Assembly: GCA_022818135.1 (NCBI GenBank)
Contig: JAFMSR010000013.1
Span: forward strand, 30,376,119 to 30,440,118
Reading direction: 5' to 3'
Length of the DNA: 64,000 bases
DNA from: Saxidomus purpurata
Taxonomy: Eukaryota; Mollusca; Bivalvia; Venerida; Veneridae
The notes beneath the pieces were generated by a model that was given only the letters and a program-made list of their open reading frames with translations, did no database searches and was not told where the DNA came from. Within the stretch, counting starts at the first letter, position 1, and each line of letters starts with the position of its first letter. Shown piece by piece: positions 1-11,269 of the stretch. The position numbers and the translations under genes were made by a program.

Positions 1-440
1 CCAAGATTGCTCTAATTTTAACACTCTGATCAAGATTGAATTTGGTTGGAAATAACTTTCTTTTGCCATATGCTTATATAAAAAATTATTAAAATCTTCT
101 ACTTTGAAACCACAAGGCCTACAACTTAAATATTTGCCATATTGTATTGGCTAGTGGTATTGACTCTACATTGTTCAAAATATATAACCCATGGATCATA
201 ATTGACGTTGTCTGTGGGGTCACTTAGTTTTACATAGGCTTGTATAGTAAACACTTAAAAAGTCTTCTCCTTGAAAGAACAAGGCTTGGAGCTTAGATAT
301 TTGGAAGGTAGTAGCCTGGCAGACTTCTTCAAAGTTTGTTCAAATTATGGTCCCTAGGGTGCAAGGCGATGGTCTTTAGTTTTAAAGATATCAATATAAG
401 CAAACCTATATTGTAAATAGCATTGTTTAGTGGTCTTCCA
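1..440 (-). repeat. Diverged tandem core of the 18392-19637 repeat family
   Basis: Read on the minus strand, this stretch repeats the order of phrases seen in the 168-bp units at 18580-19390: AAAACTAAGTGACC, then ATTTTGAACAAT, then AAATATCTAAGCTC, then GGCCTTGTGGTTTCA. About two and a half decayed units are present. Neither end of the parent element is visible, so this is probably a remnant cut by the window edge. Confidence 0.6.
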
Positions 441-1204
441 CCGGGCAACAGAACTTGTACCAAGGTGGCTTAATCATAATGTATTGGTGTCCCAAGTTTT
501 GTTGTCAACTGTACAGAATAAGTCAATAAACCTGTGCACATAGCATACATATAATATTTGCTATCAAATTAGTGGTATTTCCATTTCGGTTATGTTACTT
601 TAAAAAAAATTGCTTATCAATTCAAATAATAAACCTTACAATTAAAGACAGTACATTCTCATGACAGCCCCATTTGTTAATACCATATTCTGGTGAATCT
701 CACAAAATAAATGGTTGTTTTACACTGTAAATAACACATGCTCACATACACCTATTACCATTTTAGTATTGCCATATTGACTTACCTTATGTTTTTAACT
801 ATTTATGTGATTGTTTTTAATTTTGTGTTGCGTTTACTTTACTTCTATAGAGCATTTGTTTTCTAGTCGTAGTACAAACTACTGTTTGTTTTTCAGTTTT
901 TTTTTATATATATTGAGATATGTTAATAGTAACTATAACACAAGTTTCAGTGGCTGATGGTAAATCTATGTTTGAGCAATTGTTTCACATTGACTTTGTT
1001 CCATTCAAGATGTTTACTGAGTACAGTCCTACTAAAAACACATATTTTAAAAACACTTTGATAGCTCTTTTGAGCTGCTTGAGAATGCTGCATGCAATTG
1101 TCCATTTTGCCATTTTGTGTATGTCTTTGTGTGTATGCATCCATCTGAGTTTAATATGTTTGCACTTTAATTATCAAAAGATGGAGGGGCTGTTGAATAA
1201 ATAG
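441..1204. other. No recognisable feature
   Basis: AT-rich DNA with short T-runs. A small open frame at 920-1204 has a hydrophobic, low-complexity product without a splice context, and I do not regard it as a gene. Confidence 0.5.
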
Positions 1205-1720
1205 GTACAGATGTTTACCATCATGTGATTAGCATGCGTAAGAAATAGGTCCATTGGTTTAAGGCTACACTTTGAAGTTAAGCGTGTAATTTACAATAAC
1301 GTTTATTACCTATCTGATTTATGAGTGTAAAATTTTGATGAAACTTGGTACAAATGTCCATCATCATTTGATGATCTGTCATATGCAACAATCTAATCTC
1401 TTCTTCAAAGGTAAATGTCACACTTACAGGTCAAAGATCAGTTTTGAGCGTAATTCTGAGTTGGCTCTTAGTTTTTCTTTCTCATGCATGGTTAAATTTG
1501 GGTGTTACTTTACACAAATGTTCACCACCCTGAGACAGAATTCAAAACAGCATAGTCCCCAGGTCTAAGGTCAATGTCTTACTTAGCGTTTAAACATCAA
1601 CTTTAACAATGTCCCAAAATTTTGTCAAGATCATCGCTTCTTCAGGCATGGGGATACATTGATGTTACATGGCACAAACATTCACCACCATAGGCTACCA
1701 GTACTTTTACAAATAACTCC
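1205..1720 (+). repeat. Decayed tandem repeat with 'GATGAAACTTGGTACAAATG' phrase
   Basis: Two to three degenerate units share the phrases TGAAACTTGGTACAAATG, TTCACCACC and GGTCAAAGATCA or AAGGTCAATGTC. The unit style (AGGTCA-like half-sites, no coding potential) matches the other dispersed tandem-core repeats of this window. Confidence 0.45.
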
Positions 1721-1849
1721 TCTTTGTTGTAACTGTAAATAGCATATATTGTAATATCTATTGTATTGCCTATAGAGAACCAATTGAGACCACATTTATT
1801 TAGTGCAACATGCAATTATATACATTATTTAAGCGTATATTGGCCTTTC

Positions 1850-2165
1850 AAACGCGGTAGCAATGTAATGTCGTTTCTGATTGGTGACGTCATTTGTATT
1901 TGCGACTATTAAATAACTTATATAATCGCAAAATTCAAAAAGCGTTTCAATTATCGTATACACACTCCGTTGGAAAATTGATAACTATTTAGTGATTTTG
2001 GTATTTGCGACAACATATTATATGGTTTTCATGGTCGCAAACAGTTTTAACAGCTCCTGCTAAGGCCGTCGTCGTTAAAAATATTTGCGACCATTAAAAA
2101 ACCATACATACAGTTTCAAATATCAAAATTACAAAACAGTTATTCCTATAATATGTACTTAATAA
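1850..2165 (+). repeat. Dispersed repeat with ATTTGCGACYATTAAA
   Basis: The phrases ATTTGCGACCATTAAA and CAAATATCAAAATTAC followed by CAGTTATTCCT recur at 45919-46000 (same strand) and 51046-51195 (opposite strand). Three copies in 64 kb mark an interspersed family. No ORF or clear terminal repeat could be defined. Confidence 0.6.
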
Positions 2166-2929
2166 GGAGATACTCTTTTTGGATGTGTGCATCTGCTTGT
2201 ATGTAACATTGGAAATTCCAACAGTACTGAGTTGTGTGCTTTACAAAAACAACACACTTAATTGTTCATCCTTAAAGACAAATCATTTACATTTATGGCA
2301 CCACCAATAAGGTCACTTACTCGCTGTACTTTAGTGACAACAGTCACATTCCTGATATAATGTTTCATACATTTTTACTTGTTCACTAACATTATTTACA
2401 TATTCAAATGTATAATATTGCATCTGTAACTTTCCCTTTACAGTTAATTTGTAATATTGTTTAAACAAAAGAAAAAGCTGAACACTAATATTTAACTGTT
2501 GATCATTCAGTCTTTTCATGCTTTTGGTAATTAGTATTTCTATAATTTCATTACGCAGTTGAAAAGCATTGACAAGTGTTCCTAAAAATCATATGGTCTC
2601 ATATCAGAATGTTTATTTCTTGATAATTGTTTTTCATGCAGATGTACAGTATGCTTTTATATTTATGTAACCTTTTGTTTAATGAATATTATTGTTTTTC
2701 GTTTTATTCATATTCATGTTCTATGCATTTCATATCGATTCTTGCTTCTTCCAGTTATTTTATTGTTTAATGCCAGTACTAAAATACTACTACAACTAAG
2801 TACTTCATTTACATTGTACTCGACAACTCATAACAAGAGGGAAAAACCTTCTATTCAGATTTTTGTTTAATGTTATGTATTGTGTGTAAAAGCTTAAAAT
2901 GTTTTACATATTAATTTGGCTTTACTAAA
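2166..2929. other. No recognisable feature
   Basis: AT-rich sequence with two small, low-complexity open frames on opposite strands and no family resemblance. Confidence 0.5.
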
Positions 2930-3712
2930 AAAAAACCGGCACTTTCCACACACACACTCACACAAAAACTTACGCTCTATACTAGATTCAGCTTGTCTGT
3001 CAATCTGCCTGTAAAAAGAATCTTGCATACACTACATGTCCAATACACCTAGTCTGAATTTAATGATACTTCATACAAGTGATTAGTACTATTGTTAGTT
3101 GTGTATTACCCAGGTTTTCAGTCTCCAGACCAAAGGTCAACGTCAAAATGGCTTGAAATAGTAAAATTTTAAGGGCGCTAAATCTCCAAAACCCCTGGTC
3201 AGAATTGAATGATACTTCACACAAGTTATGTAAGTACAATGCTTAGTTGTGCATGGTCCAGGTTTTCAGTCTGTATGTCAAAGGTCAAGGTCACAACACG
3301 CTTCAGATGGTAAAATCTTGTGAACGCTAAATGTGCAAAACCCTTGGTCAAAATGTAATGATACTTCTTAGAAGTGATAAACACCATGTTTTGTTGTGCA
3401 TGGTCAATGTTTCATGTCACTACATCAAAAGTCACAGGGACTACAGATAGTAAAATGTTGTGTACTTCTCTGCTCAAAATATAATTATACTTCACAGAAG
3501 CCTAAAGTTGTACAAGTGTAATGATCAAAGCATCAAATATTCCATAAATATTAAATACTGTGTCAATGCCCCTTAGGTCAAAATTTAATTGTACTTCACA
3601 GAAGCCTTCAGTTGTGCAGGTCTTGTGATCAAAGCATCAAATATTGCATAAATATTAAATACTGTGTCAGTGAGGTGTGTTGGGGGTTTTGTGATAGTTC
3701 TAGTTAATATCC
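2930..3712 (+). mobile_element. Helitron-like non-autonomous element (family F), tandem core
   Basis: Roughly 140-bp units repeat about four times, with phrases ATTTAATGATACTTCACA, AAGTGATAAGTAC, GGTCAAGGTCAC and TAGTAAAATCTTGTG. The 3' end reads GTGATAGTTCTAG followed by T, the CTRR-T end expected of a Helitron. A second copy, at 20090-20353 plus 24961-25028, ends the same way with a clear hairpin (ATCAC/GTGAT) just upstream. The left end is placed near the CCACACACACACTCAC tract, which is partly complementary to the right end. That boundary is approximate. Confidence 0.5.
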
Positions 3713-4417
3713 TATACTTAGATATTAAATGATTGCCTTATTTGTTATACCTATTTCTGGTATTGATGTAATACATACAAATACGAAATAGTATTCAATA
3801 ATAATGTGCAAGTTACTTCAAAGTATATTTAAACATATGTTTAATATTGTCAAGTTGAAGTGCATTCAATACAAATAAAACATAACATCACTGGATCATT
3901 CAACTTTGTTGTAATATTATGATAGAACAGAACATTGGCACTTACATAAGAAGGATGCAACTATAACTGTGTGTTTGTACTTAGGACAAATTATTGCAGT
4001 CAGAGAAACAAATGAAACTTTAGTTAAAAATGTCAAAAGCAGTGTGTCTTATTATGCACCATGCTTTTTACAGACTGTCATAGTGACTTATATAATCATT
4101 TCTATTCCGACAATGATACTTCATTAGTCCTGAAATGAGAAGTAGCCCGCGCATGCGCAGTCAGTAGCACATGTGTAATGGCAACTTTTGTGCCATTTCC
4201 AAATATTCTATATAGTCAATCATGCATATACTGTTGGCAAATCCATTTTGCTATCATATCTTTTTATCCACTCGGCCAGTATTTATAAAACATGGGAAGT
4301 CAGTTCATCTTATGATGCGCTATTGTAAATGTATTGCATTATATTTAAGGGAAAAATACCACAAACAATCTGATTGTAGTTAGATTATGACAAACTTGTA
4401 TGTTTTACAGATCCGCT
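3713..4417. other. Non-coding flank upstream of the Helitron coding region
   Basis: No gene was found. A splice-acceptor-like tract (TGTTTTACAG) ends at 4410, directly before the first ATG of the OTU-like frame, so the start of the Helitron coding region could be spliced. The Helitron 5' terminus should lie in or upstream of this stretch but was not located. Confidence 0.35.
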
Positions 4418-5198
4418 ATGGATACTCATCGTTCGCAGTTCTTTGGCAAAGCCTTATTGCAACTAGCAACCATCCTCCCATTGGGACTGAACATGATTCT
4501 TGACACTGCTTCACAGATTGAAGATGCTTCACAAATGTTCAATATACCAGAATTGGTGACATGTCATTTCAGCCAGGACAAAATAGACTATAATGCTATG
4601 CAGTATTATCCAATTGATGCTCTTAATGGTTTTACAACTCTTCATGCTACTAGTAATGGCAATTGTTTGTATAATGCTGTTAGTATACTATTATGTGGGG
4701 CAGGACAAATGGCAACAGAACTACGTGTTCGTACAGTACTTTCATTGGTATTTATGTACAGGTCCATTCTCAATCAACAATTTGTTGCAATATTAAAAGA
4801 ACATGTAACCAATTACATTCAGTTTTCAGGTACTGCACATTCATTACCAATAGGTGCATGCAGTGTAATACATGTTACAACATACCTAGAAAATGAAATA
4901 AAACAAACCATAGTAGATTTTTCATGGTCTGGTATGACTCAACTGTATGCATTGTCAACAGCTCTGAAAACTCCATTACTATCTATTTACCCCAATTACA
5001 ACTCTCATATACGACATCTGTTTAACAGACTAGTACTTCCATGGGCTGGATGTCCCGATCAGTGTTCAGTTATACCTACCATGTGGTCAGGGTTTATTAA
5101 CCATGCAAATTGGTTCACTCCAAATCATTTTGTACGTGTTGTATCTACGTCCAGAATAAATAGGACACTTACAAATCATACACATGAAACATCTACCA
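4418..5198 (+). pseudogene. OTU-like cysteine protease domain of the Helitron
   Basis: The first in-frame methionine with a protein-like continuation is at 4418 (MDTHRSQFF), just after an acceptor-like tract. The frame can also be read from 4400. The core SNGNCLYNAVS matches the OTU nucleophile box (usually DGNCLF/Y) with Cys at 4664-4666. The C-terminal NWFTPNHFV supplies the catalytic His at 5126-5128. The acidic residue before GNC is Asn (4655-4657) where OTU proteases usually carry Asp, so catalysis may be weakened. Such OTU domains are known partners of Helitron Rep/helicase proteins in animals, with an unproven role. The frame is cut at 5199 by a repeat insertion, and the open frame beyond is repeat sequence. 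A vertnin-like relative is the main alternative. Confidence 0.72.
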
Positions 5199-6101
5199 AA
5201 CAAGAGCTGTCCCTCCCAAGTGACGAATGCCCCCGAAAGAGGTGCCTCACAGTCTGTGTCCTCTCCATGTGCTCAATAAATGTGCTATGTAATTTTAAAA
5301 TCCTTCCATGCATGACAGAGTAATCATGCATACAGTATTCCATTACTTTAAACACTAAGTGTGACCTTGACCTTTGAGGTAGGGACTTGGGTCTTGCACG
5401 CGACACATCCGCTTGATGTGCTAGACATTTGTGCACAGTTATTTTAAAATCCTTCAAAGCATAATAAAGTTATAGTCCGGACACAAATGTATGCATATAT
5501 ACAGGATTCCATTACCTATAAACTCTAAGTGTGACCTTGACCTTTGTGGTAGGGATGTGGGTCTTGCACGCAACACGTCGTCTTGATGTGCTAGACATTT
5601 GTGCCAAATTATTTTAAAATCCTTCAAGGCATGACAAAGTTACAGTCCGGACACGAATGTGTGCATATATGCTTATATAGAGGAATCCATTACCTTCAAA
5701 CTCTAAGTATGACCTTGACCTTTGAGCTAGGGACGTGGGTCTTGCACGCGACACGTCGTCTTGATGTGCTAGACATTTGTGCCAAGTTATTTTAAAATCC
5801 TTCAATGCATGACAAAGTTACAGTCCGGACACGAATGTGTGCATATATATGCTTATATGGAGGAATCCATTACCTTCAAACTCTAAGTATGACCTTGACC
5901 TTTGAGCTAGGGACGTGGGTCTTGCACGCGACACGTCGTCTTGATGTGCTAGACATGTGTGCCAAGTTATTTTAAAATCCTTCAATGCATGACAAAGTTA
6001 CAGTCCGGACACGAATTTGTAAGTGGGGACGCACGGACGGACAGACGGTCAGACGGACAGACGGTGCGATTTTAATATGCCACCCTTCGGGGGCATAAAA
6101 A
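5199..6101 (-). mobile_element. Helitron-like non-autonomous element, family B copy 1
   Basis: It begins AACAAGAGCTGTC and ends GGGGGCATAAAAA. The subterminal phrase ATGCCCCCGAA (from 5227) is the reverse complement of TTCGGGGGCAT near the right end. Between them lie four units of about 178 bp with CTCTAAGTATGACCTTGACC, CTTGCACGCGACACGTCGTC and CATGACAAAGTTACAGTCCGGACAC, then a GGACGGACAGACGG microsatellite. Oriented on the minus strand, the CTTG end faces T. The element interrupts the OTU-to-linker reading frame of the Helitron. The right flank starts with AGG rather than T, so one boundary base is uncertain. The second copy is at 57938-58608. Confidence 0.7.
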
Positions 6102-6202
6102 GGTTGCCATCAATGAATTCTTCAACCAATGATAAGAAGCGACAAAAAAGTAGCTCTCCTGTTAACTGTTCTGCAGAACATATCATTCACGAGAACATAC
6201 AA
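6102..6202 (+). pseudogene. Helitron linker segment between two insertions
   Basis: About 100 bases of host Helitron sequence are stranded between family B and family A insertions. The frame that joins the upstream OTU block across the insertion gives a Ser/Lys/Asn-rich linker (KKRQKSSSPVNCSAEH). A single-base slip is needed to join it to the downstream Cys-rich block, so the segment is decayed. Confidence 0.5.
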
Positions 6203-7308
6203 AACAAGAGCTGTCAGTAGGACAGCGCGCTCGACTTTTTTAGTGCTTGCCAATAAAACAAAACTGACAGTTAAAGGCAAAACAAGGATCTGTATAAACA
6301 AGGGCCACAAAAAAAAATGTTTGATATCCCTGAATACTACAGCAAAGTTGTAGATTAATACTTCAAGTGGTTAATGATATATGTGCATGACAGTGCCAGT
6401 TGCACACAAGACTTTAGCTTGGAATTTCTAAGTTCAAATCAAGAAACATTTTCACAGAGTTATCTTCTCTTGCTTACAGATAGGTCTCATGATGGTACAT
6501 AAGTACTCCAACTTTCAAAGTAATATCTCAAATGGTTAAGTCAACAAGTGGACAAGAATGAAAATTTTAACTGAGTTTCTAAGTCAAAAAGGGCCATAAT
6601 TCAAATAAAATCCTTGACAGAATTACCTTCTCCTGCCCATGTTTTGGGATCATGATGGTTTACAAGTATTCCAACTTTCAAATTAATATCTCAAACAGTT
6701 TAGTCAAAAAGTGGACTGGTACGAAAAACTTAACCAAGATTCTAAGTCGATAAAAGGCCTTAATTTTTAAAACAAATCCCTGACAGAGTTACCTTCTCTT
6801 GCCTACAGATGGGGGTAGTGATGTAAACAAGCATTCAAAGTTTCAAAGCAATATCTCAAAGGGTTAAGGCAATAAGTGGATTTTACCCATATTCAATGTA
6901 TTTTCTAAGTAAAAAAGGGGCATAATTCTGTCAAAAACCTTGACAGAATTATGTACTCTTGTCTGTTGATGTAGGTCATGATGGTAAACCAGTATGGTTA
7001 GTTTCAAAGCAATACCTCCAATGGTTTTGAAATAAAGTGAGGTGGTACGAAAAACTTAACCAAGCTCAATACACTTTCTAAGTCCAAAAAGGGCCATAAT
7101 TCTGTCAAAAACCTTGACAGAGTTATGTACTCTTGTCTGTATATGGAGGTTATAATGGTAAACAAGTATGGTAAGTTTCAAAGCCATACCTCTGATACAT
7201 TTGAAATAAAGTGGGGTGGTACGAAAAACTTAACCAAGGTGTGACACCAACGCCGACGCTTGGGCGAGTAGGATAGCTCCCCTTTTCTTCGAAAAGTCGA
7301 GCTAAAAA
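6203..7308 (-). mobile_element. Helitron-like non-autonomous element, family A copy 1
   Basis: The left end AACAAGAGCTGTCAGTAGG contains a 6-bp stem GCTGTC/GACAGC. It is followed by GCTCGACTTTTTTAG, whose inverted partner AAAAGTCGAGCTAAAAA closes the right end. The core has about 165-bp units with TTAACCAAG, AAGGGCCATAATTCTGTCAAAA and CCTTGACAGAGTTATGTACTC. Two further copies (29827-30999 and 31598-32573) have the same ends. Here the element splits the Helitron frame between the linker and the DUF6570 block. The flanks are A on the left and T on the right, without an obvious duplication. Confidence 0.75.
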
Positions 7309-7990
7309 TTGGATATACTTGCTACAATTACCTTCCTACAGAGTATTGTGCAGATTGTGATGCTCGTTGCACATGTGCTAGATATCAGAAACACTCAAAT
7401 GTTAGTCCTTTGCACACCATGACACTATATTCAGGCAATATCCCACAGGAACTATCAAACATAACATCTACAGAATTACAGTTAATCTCAAGGGTACATC
7501 CATACATGACATTACTGAAATTACCAGTTGGCGGACAATATGCCAAACAAGGTCAAAGTACAAATTTTCCTGTTCCTGTTCAAACTTTGTCTAATGAATT
7601 GCCTAATGACTCAGATGAATTTGTCTTGTTTGATGCTCGAAACAAACATTCTGGTTTAGTTAGGAAACATGCAGTCAAAGCTGCACTGCAGTGGCTTAAA
7701 GAAAACAACAGTCTGTACAAAAACACTGACATAAAGCATCTGGATGATGACGAGGACAATATTGATCAGAATAATGATACACATCAATATGAAGGCAACC
7801 TTACTTTTGAGGAAGTTTCTCTCATTTCAAATGATTATATCCTGCCAAATGAAACCCCAAGATACAAACTTCCTTTAATGCCAGGTAAACCTATCAATGT
7901 CTTCAGTGATGTAACAGTAGAGGCGTTAGCATTTCCTAGATTGTTCCCATATGGTACAAGAAAACCATTGATGCAAAGCATCAAAGGTCG
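7309..7990 (+). pseudogene. Helitron Cys-rich patch and DUF6570 domain
   Basis: From 7309 the open frame begins with a Cys-rich patch (EYCADCDARCTCARY). The ATG at 7410 is therefore probably internal. The following LSNITSTELQLISRVHPYMT and KLPVGGQYAKQGQSTNFPVP match the DUF6570 domain found upstream of Helitron Rep in many animals. An acidic linker follows, then AFPRLFPYGT, the usual entry into the Rep region. After GTRKP the frame slips: an alternative frame reads DAKHQRSP, as expected in intact relatives. A stop follows at 7995-7997, at the border of the next insertion. Confidence 0.75.
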
Positions 7991-7997
7991 CCGCTAA

Positions 7998-9046
7998 AGA
8001 ATTGAACAAGAGCACAGGAAATGTAGAATTTTTTTATTTGTAACAGAATACAAAATTAATAATACTGTTTAAAATGCTCAACATGTTACATAGATTGTAA
8101 TAAAGAATATATAATAAATAAGTTCACCCATATGACCACTTCAAAACGTGATTCATTTCAATTTTCGTAAAATACAGTTGCGTAATATTTAAAAGAAATA
8201 TATATCCATTAAGTATTACACCGACAACTAAAATAGTTTAGTTTGTATTTTCCGTTTCTGTTTTCTTGAAAATGACACAGCTGAATCAAAGTTTTGTGAA
8301 AACATCGCGAGTATAACATACACAGATCGGACCGTTGTAAGAAGACTTTCAGTGCTCTAAGTTAATACTTTGAGACTGTACAGCCTAGATATCCGAAGCG
8401 TATCGAGTGAAGTTAAGAGTTATCTCCCTTGAATTTCGGGTAAACTGACTGTATTACGCTTATAATCAATAGAAAATAAGCTATTTGTAATCTATCTGTC
8501 TGACATGGTTTCTTGTTATATTGTCACAATATATGCATCATTGAAAAGCTTACGATCTTAGCTTTCTTATTATATGCAATTTGATACATTTTATTTAACC
8601 ACAAACATTTAATCAGTTGTTAAACCTGACCATTTATCGGGAATTTTACATAGAAGTTCCAGTCAGTAACATTTACTCGATAAAAATACATGGGAATTGT
8701 GTTACAACAGAGCGGATAGCTTTATTGTTTACATCACGTGAGTTCTAAAAATAAATTATGATTCACTTTCCGTAGACTGGTTTCAAATATTTTATCAGTC
8801 AAAATAGACCTTGACCATTTGAAATCGTGCTCCACATGAGGGAATAAAGTAAAATATTTAAAAATAAATAAAATAAAATTAAACAATAAAAATATTACAA
8901 ATACTTTTTCTGTTAAACTTTATTGTGAGTGGTAACAATTATCTTGCATCGAATAATCTTGGGGGGAAAAATTTAAGTCACGTGCCCCTCCACGTACAAA
9001 AAAAATCCCATTCCAGACAGTCCGCCGCACTTAAGTGCGGCAACAA
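7998..9046. mobile_element. Non-coding insertion of about 1.05 kb inside the Helitron Rep region
   Basis: The Helitron coding sequence stops at about 7990 and resumes at about 9047 (YFHCRMLNKDKRW). The DNA between is AT-rich and non-coding. No terminal inverted repeat is visible. An 18-bp perfect palindrome lies at 9025-9042 near the right edge. The pentamer GCTAA occurs at 7993-7997 and again at 9067-9071, flanking the foreign DNA, but five bases can coincide by chance. A hairpin near one end and no TIR would suit a Helitron-type non-autonomous element. Confidence 0.5.
9025..9042. repeat. 18-bp perfect palindrome GCCGCACTTAAGTGCGGC
   Basis: A perfect inverted repeat without a spacer, GC-rich in an AT-rich setting, lies about 10-40 bases from the right edge of the 7998-9046 insertion. 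Helitron 3' ends carry a short hairpin at such a position, so it may mark that terminus. Confidence 0.7.
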
Positions 9047-10168
9047 TAAATACCTATAAGATGTTGGCTAATCGCATAACTCTTCAACAATACTTCCATT
9101 GCAGAATGTTGAATAAAGACAAACGCTGGACATAGTGTATGCCATACTTATTTTGGTCCTTAAACATATATGAACAAAATAAACTTCAAGATAGTATTTC
9201 TACAGCTCTACGCATAAAACAACAAGGGACATCATTGACTGCAGGGCAAGTCCTCTCACAAGCAACTGTAAATGTAGCGGAAGATTATAGGTTTATGAGA
9301 AACATGAAAGGCACTTCTGCGTACTGGAAAGATCAACTGTACAATCTACTGGCAAAGATGCCTTTATTGGGCCCACCAACATTTTTCCTGTCTCTCAGCA
9401 GCAATGAAAATCATGGGCTTGAATTATACAAATTCATTAATCCCAAATTAACAGATGATCAACTAGTGAAACTAACATCTACTGATAGGACTGAAATGTT
9501 GCGTAAAAATCCAATTTATAGCACTATGTACTTTTCTAAAAGATGGGAAAATTTCCTCAAAACATACCTACTTGGGAAACACAAGCCTTTGAGCACAATA
9601 TCTGACCATTTCGCAAGAGTTGAATTCCAGAACAGAGGAAGTCCACACATTCATGCATTTCTGTGGGTTGCTAATGCACCTAACATGGAAACCATAGAAG
9701 GTCGTAAATCTGCAGCAACATTCACAGACACATACATCTCAGCAAATATACCACATGACAACAATGATCTGAAAACATTGGTTGAGAGGTTACAAACACA
9801 CAAGCACACACATACATGTTCAAAAGTACAAAACTCTAAAATCTGTAGGTTTGACTTCCCCAGACCTGCAAGTTGGGAAACAACTATAGAAATATCTAAT
9901 ATATCTGCAACTAGTGGTCGTTTCTACAGACTTAAGACGAATGAAGACAGTCAATGGATTAATCCATATAATCACAAGATCCTTCTTAAATGGCAGGCCA
10001 ATATGGATATACAAGTTGTTGGTTGCAAAAGAGCTGCTGCTGTTTACGTCTGCACATATATTTGTAAGAATGAACCGCTGTCATTAAGACATCATTATCT
10101 CAAGCCATTCAAAAAATCCCACAGAATGCCACCATTGGTCAAAAATTATCAAAAATTGGTAATGTTCT
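9047..10168 (+). pseudogene. Helitron Rep (HUH endonuclease), main part
   Basis: Rep nicks and joins single-stranded DNA in rolling-circle transposition. The frame is open upstream of the ATG at 9139 (YFHCRMLNKDKRWT), with one stop at 9133-9135, so 9139 is not the true start. The block YLFWSLNIYEQNKLQDSIST and PTFFLSLSSNENHG are Helitron Rep hallmarks. The HUH metal site is PHIHAFLWV (His at 9646 and 9652). The tyrosine motif is VYVCTYICKNEP, with Tyr at 10045 and 10057. The usual Lys between the two tyrosines is not seen. The frame shifts near 10160, and the rest continues in the next entry. Confidence 0.85.
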
Positions 10169-10559
10169 ATTGACACACAGACTGATTAGCTCACAAGAAG
10201 CAACGTTCAGACTTTTAAACATTCATATGGTGTACAGCTCAAGAACCACTATTTATATAAATAGTAATCCTCCTTCTACAAGACACAGACCAAAGAAAAC
10301 ACTGGAGCAAATGCCTATTGACAGTACTGATATATTTGCTCAAAGTATACATGATGTATATAGCAGGCGTCCAGAGCAATTGGAAAATGTTTCATTAGCT
10401 CGCTTCAGTACACACTACTCAAAAGCACAAGGGGACATAAAATGTTCTACCAAGGCAATGCCAAGGTATCAATTACTTGGTACTCCAAAACAATACATTA
10501 GAGAGCATGTAAAACCTAGCATTTCGTACATACATACCACTACAGTCAAAAGATTATAA
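10160..10559 (+). pseudogene. Helitron Rep C-terminal part / Rep-helicase linker
   Basis: The frame continues from the Rep block after a one-base slip near 10160 (reading IGNVLLTHRLISSQEATFRLL). It contains the conserved HMVYSSRTTIYINSNPP segment that follows Rep in this Helitron group. A stop ends it at 10557-10559. The helicase block starts about ten bases later. Confidence 0.75.
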
Positions 10560-10570
10560 CTAACGCACAC

Positions 10571-11269
10571 TTTTATAGTCTCCTGTGTTTATTTCCACCT
10601 TGGCGAAAGGAGTCTGACATTGTGGGAAAATATGAGAATTGTACAAAAGCATTTGAAATGAAATACGATCAGATGGACACTGAATTCATTCAACAATACA
10701 ACAACTCACAGGAATTTGAAAAAGCAGTACAACAAGTTAGAATGTTAGGTGAAAACATCTGTGAAAACATACACTGTAAAATGACTCCACATTTTTCTTC
10801 AGTCCACTATGAAGACGCCACAGAAAAACCACAAGTCCTTGACAGTATAGTTTCCTTTGGTCAGCACGAACCTCAATACTGTGAAAGAAACAATACACAT
10901 AAGACTTATACGTCTGACAACTTTAAGTCACTGTCTCAATTCACTTTGACAGAGCAAGAATTTTTAAACGCCAAAAAATCACTTAACTCTCAACAGAAAG
11001 CGGTTCTTGAATACATAACCACAGCTTACCAACAAAAGAAACAAATCCACATATTAATTAGTGGTGGTGCTGGCACTGGCAAATCCTACTTGCTAAAAAT
11101 CATCAGAGATCTACTACTAAGAGAAAACCTGTATGATTTCCCAAATGTTATAGTGGCTGCTCCTACTGGAGCAGCAGCTTTCAATGTTAATGGTTGGACA
11201 CTCCATACTATGCTTCACCTGGACATAACACATGATAAATACACACCATATTTATACAAAACTATCTGA
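10571..11269 (+). pseudogene. Helitron PIF1-type helicase, N-terminal part
   Basis: The frame is open before the ATG-like start at 10622 and begins with LLCLFPPWRKESDIV, the usual lead-in of Helitron helicases. Motif I (Walker A) is GGAGTGKS at about 11062-11085. Motif Ia is VAAPTGAAAFNVNG followed by TLHTMLHLD. The helicase would unwind DNA during strand transfer. The frame ends at 11269 by a frameshift; the adjoining frame carries motifs II and III. Confidence 0.85.

Noticed and set aside
920..1204. Open frame of 94 codons at the window start
   Set aside because: Low-complexity hydrophobic product, no family resemblance, no splice context, and an overlapping frame on the other strand.
5176..5805. 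Open frames in both directions across the family B units
   Set aside because: The same frames recur with each 178-bp tandem unit and also in copy 2; they are repeat artefacts.
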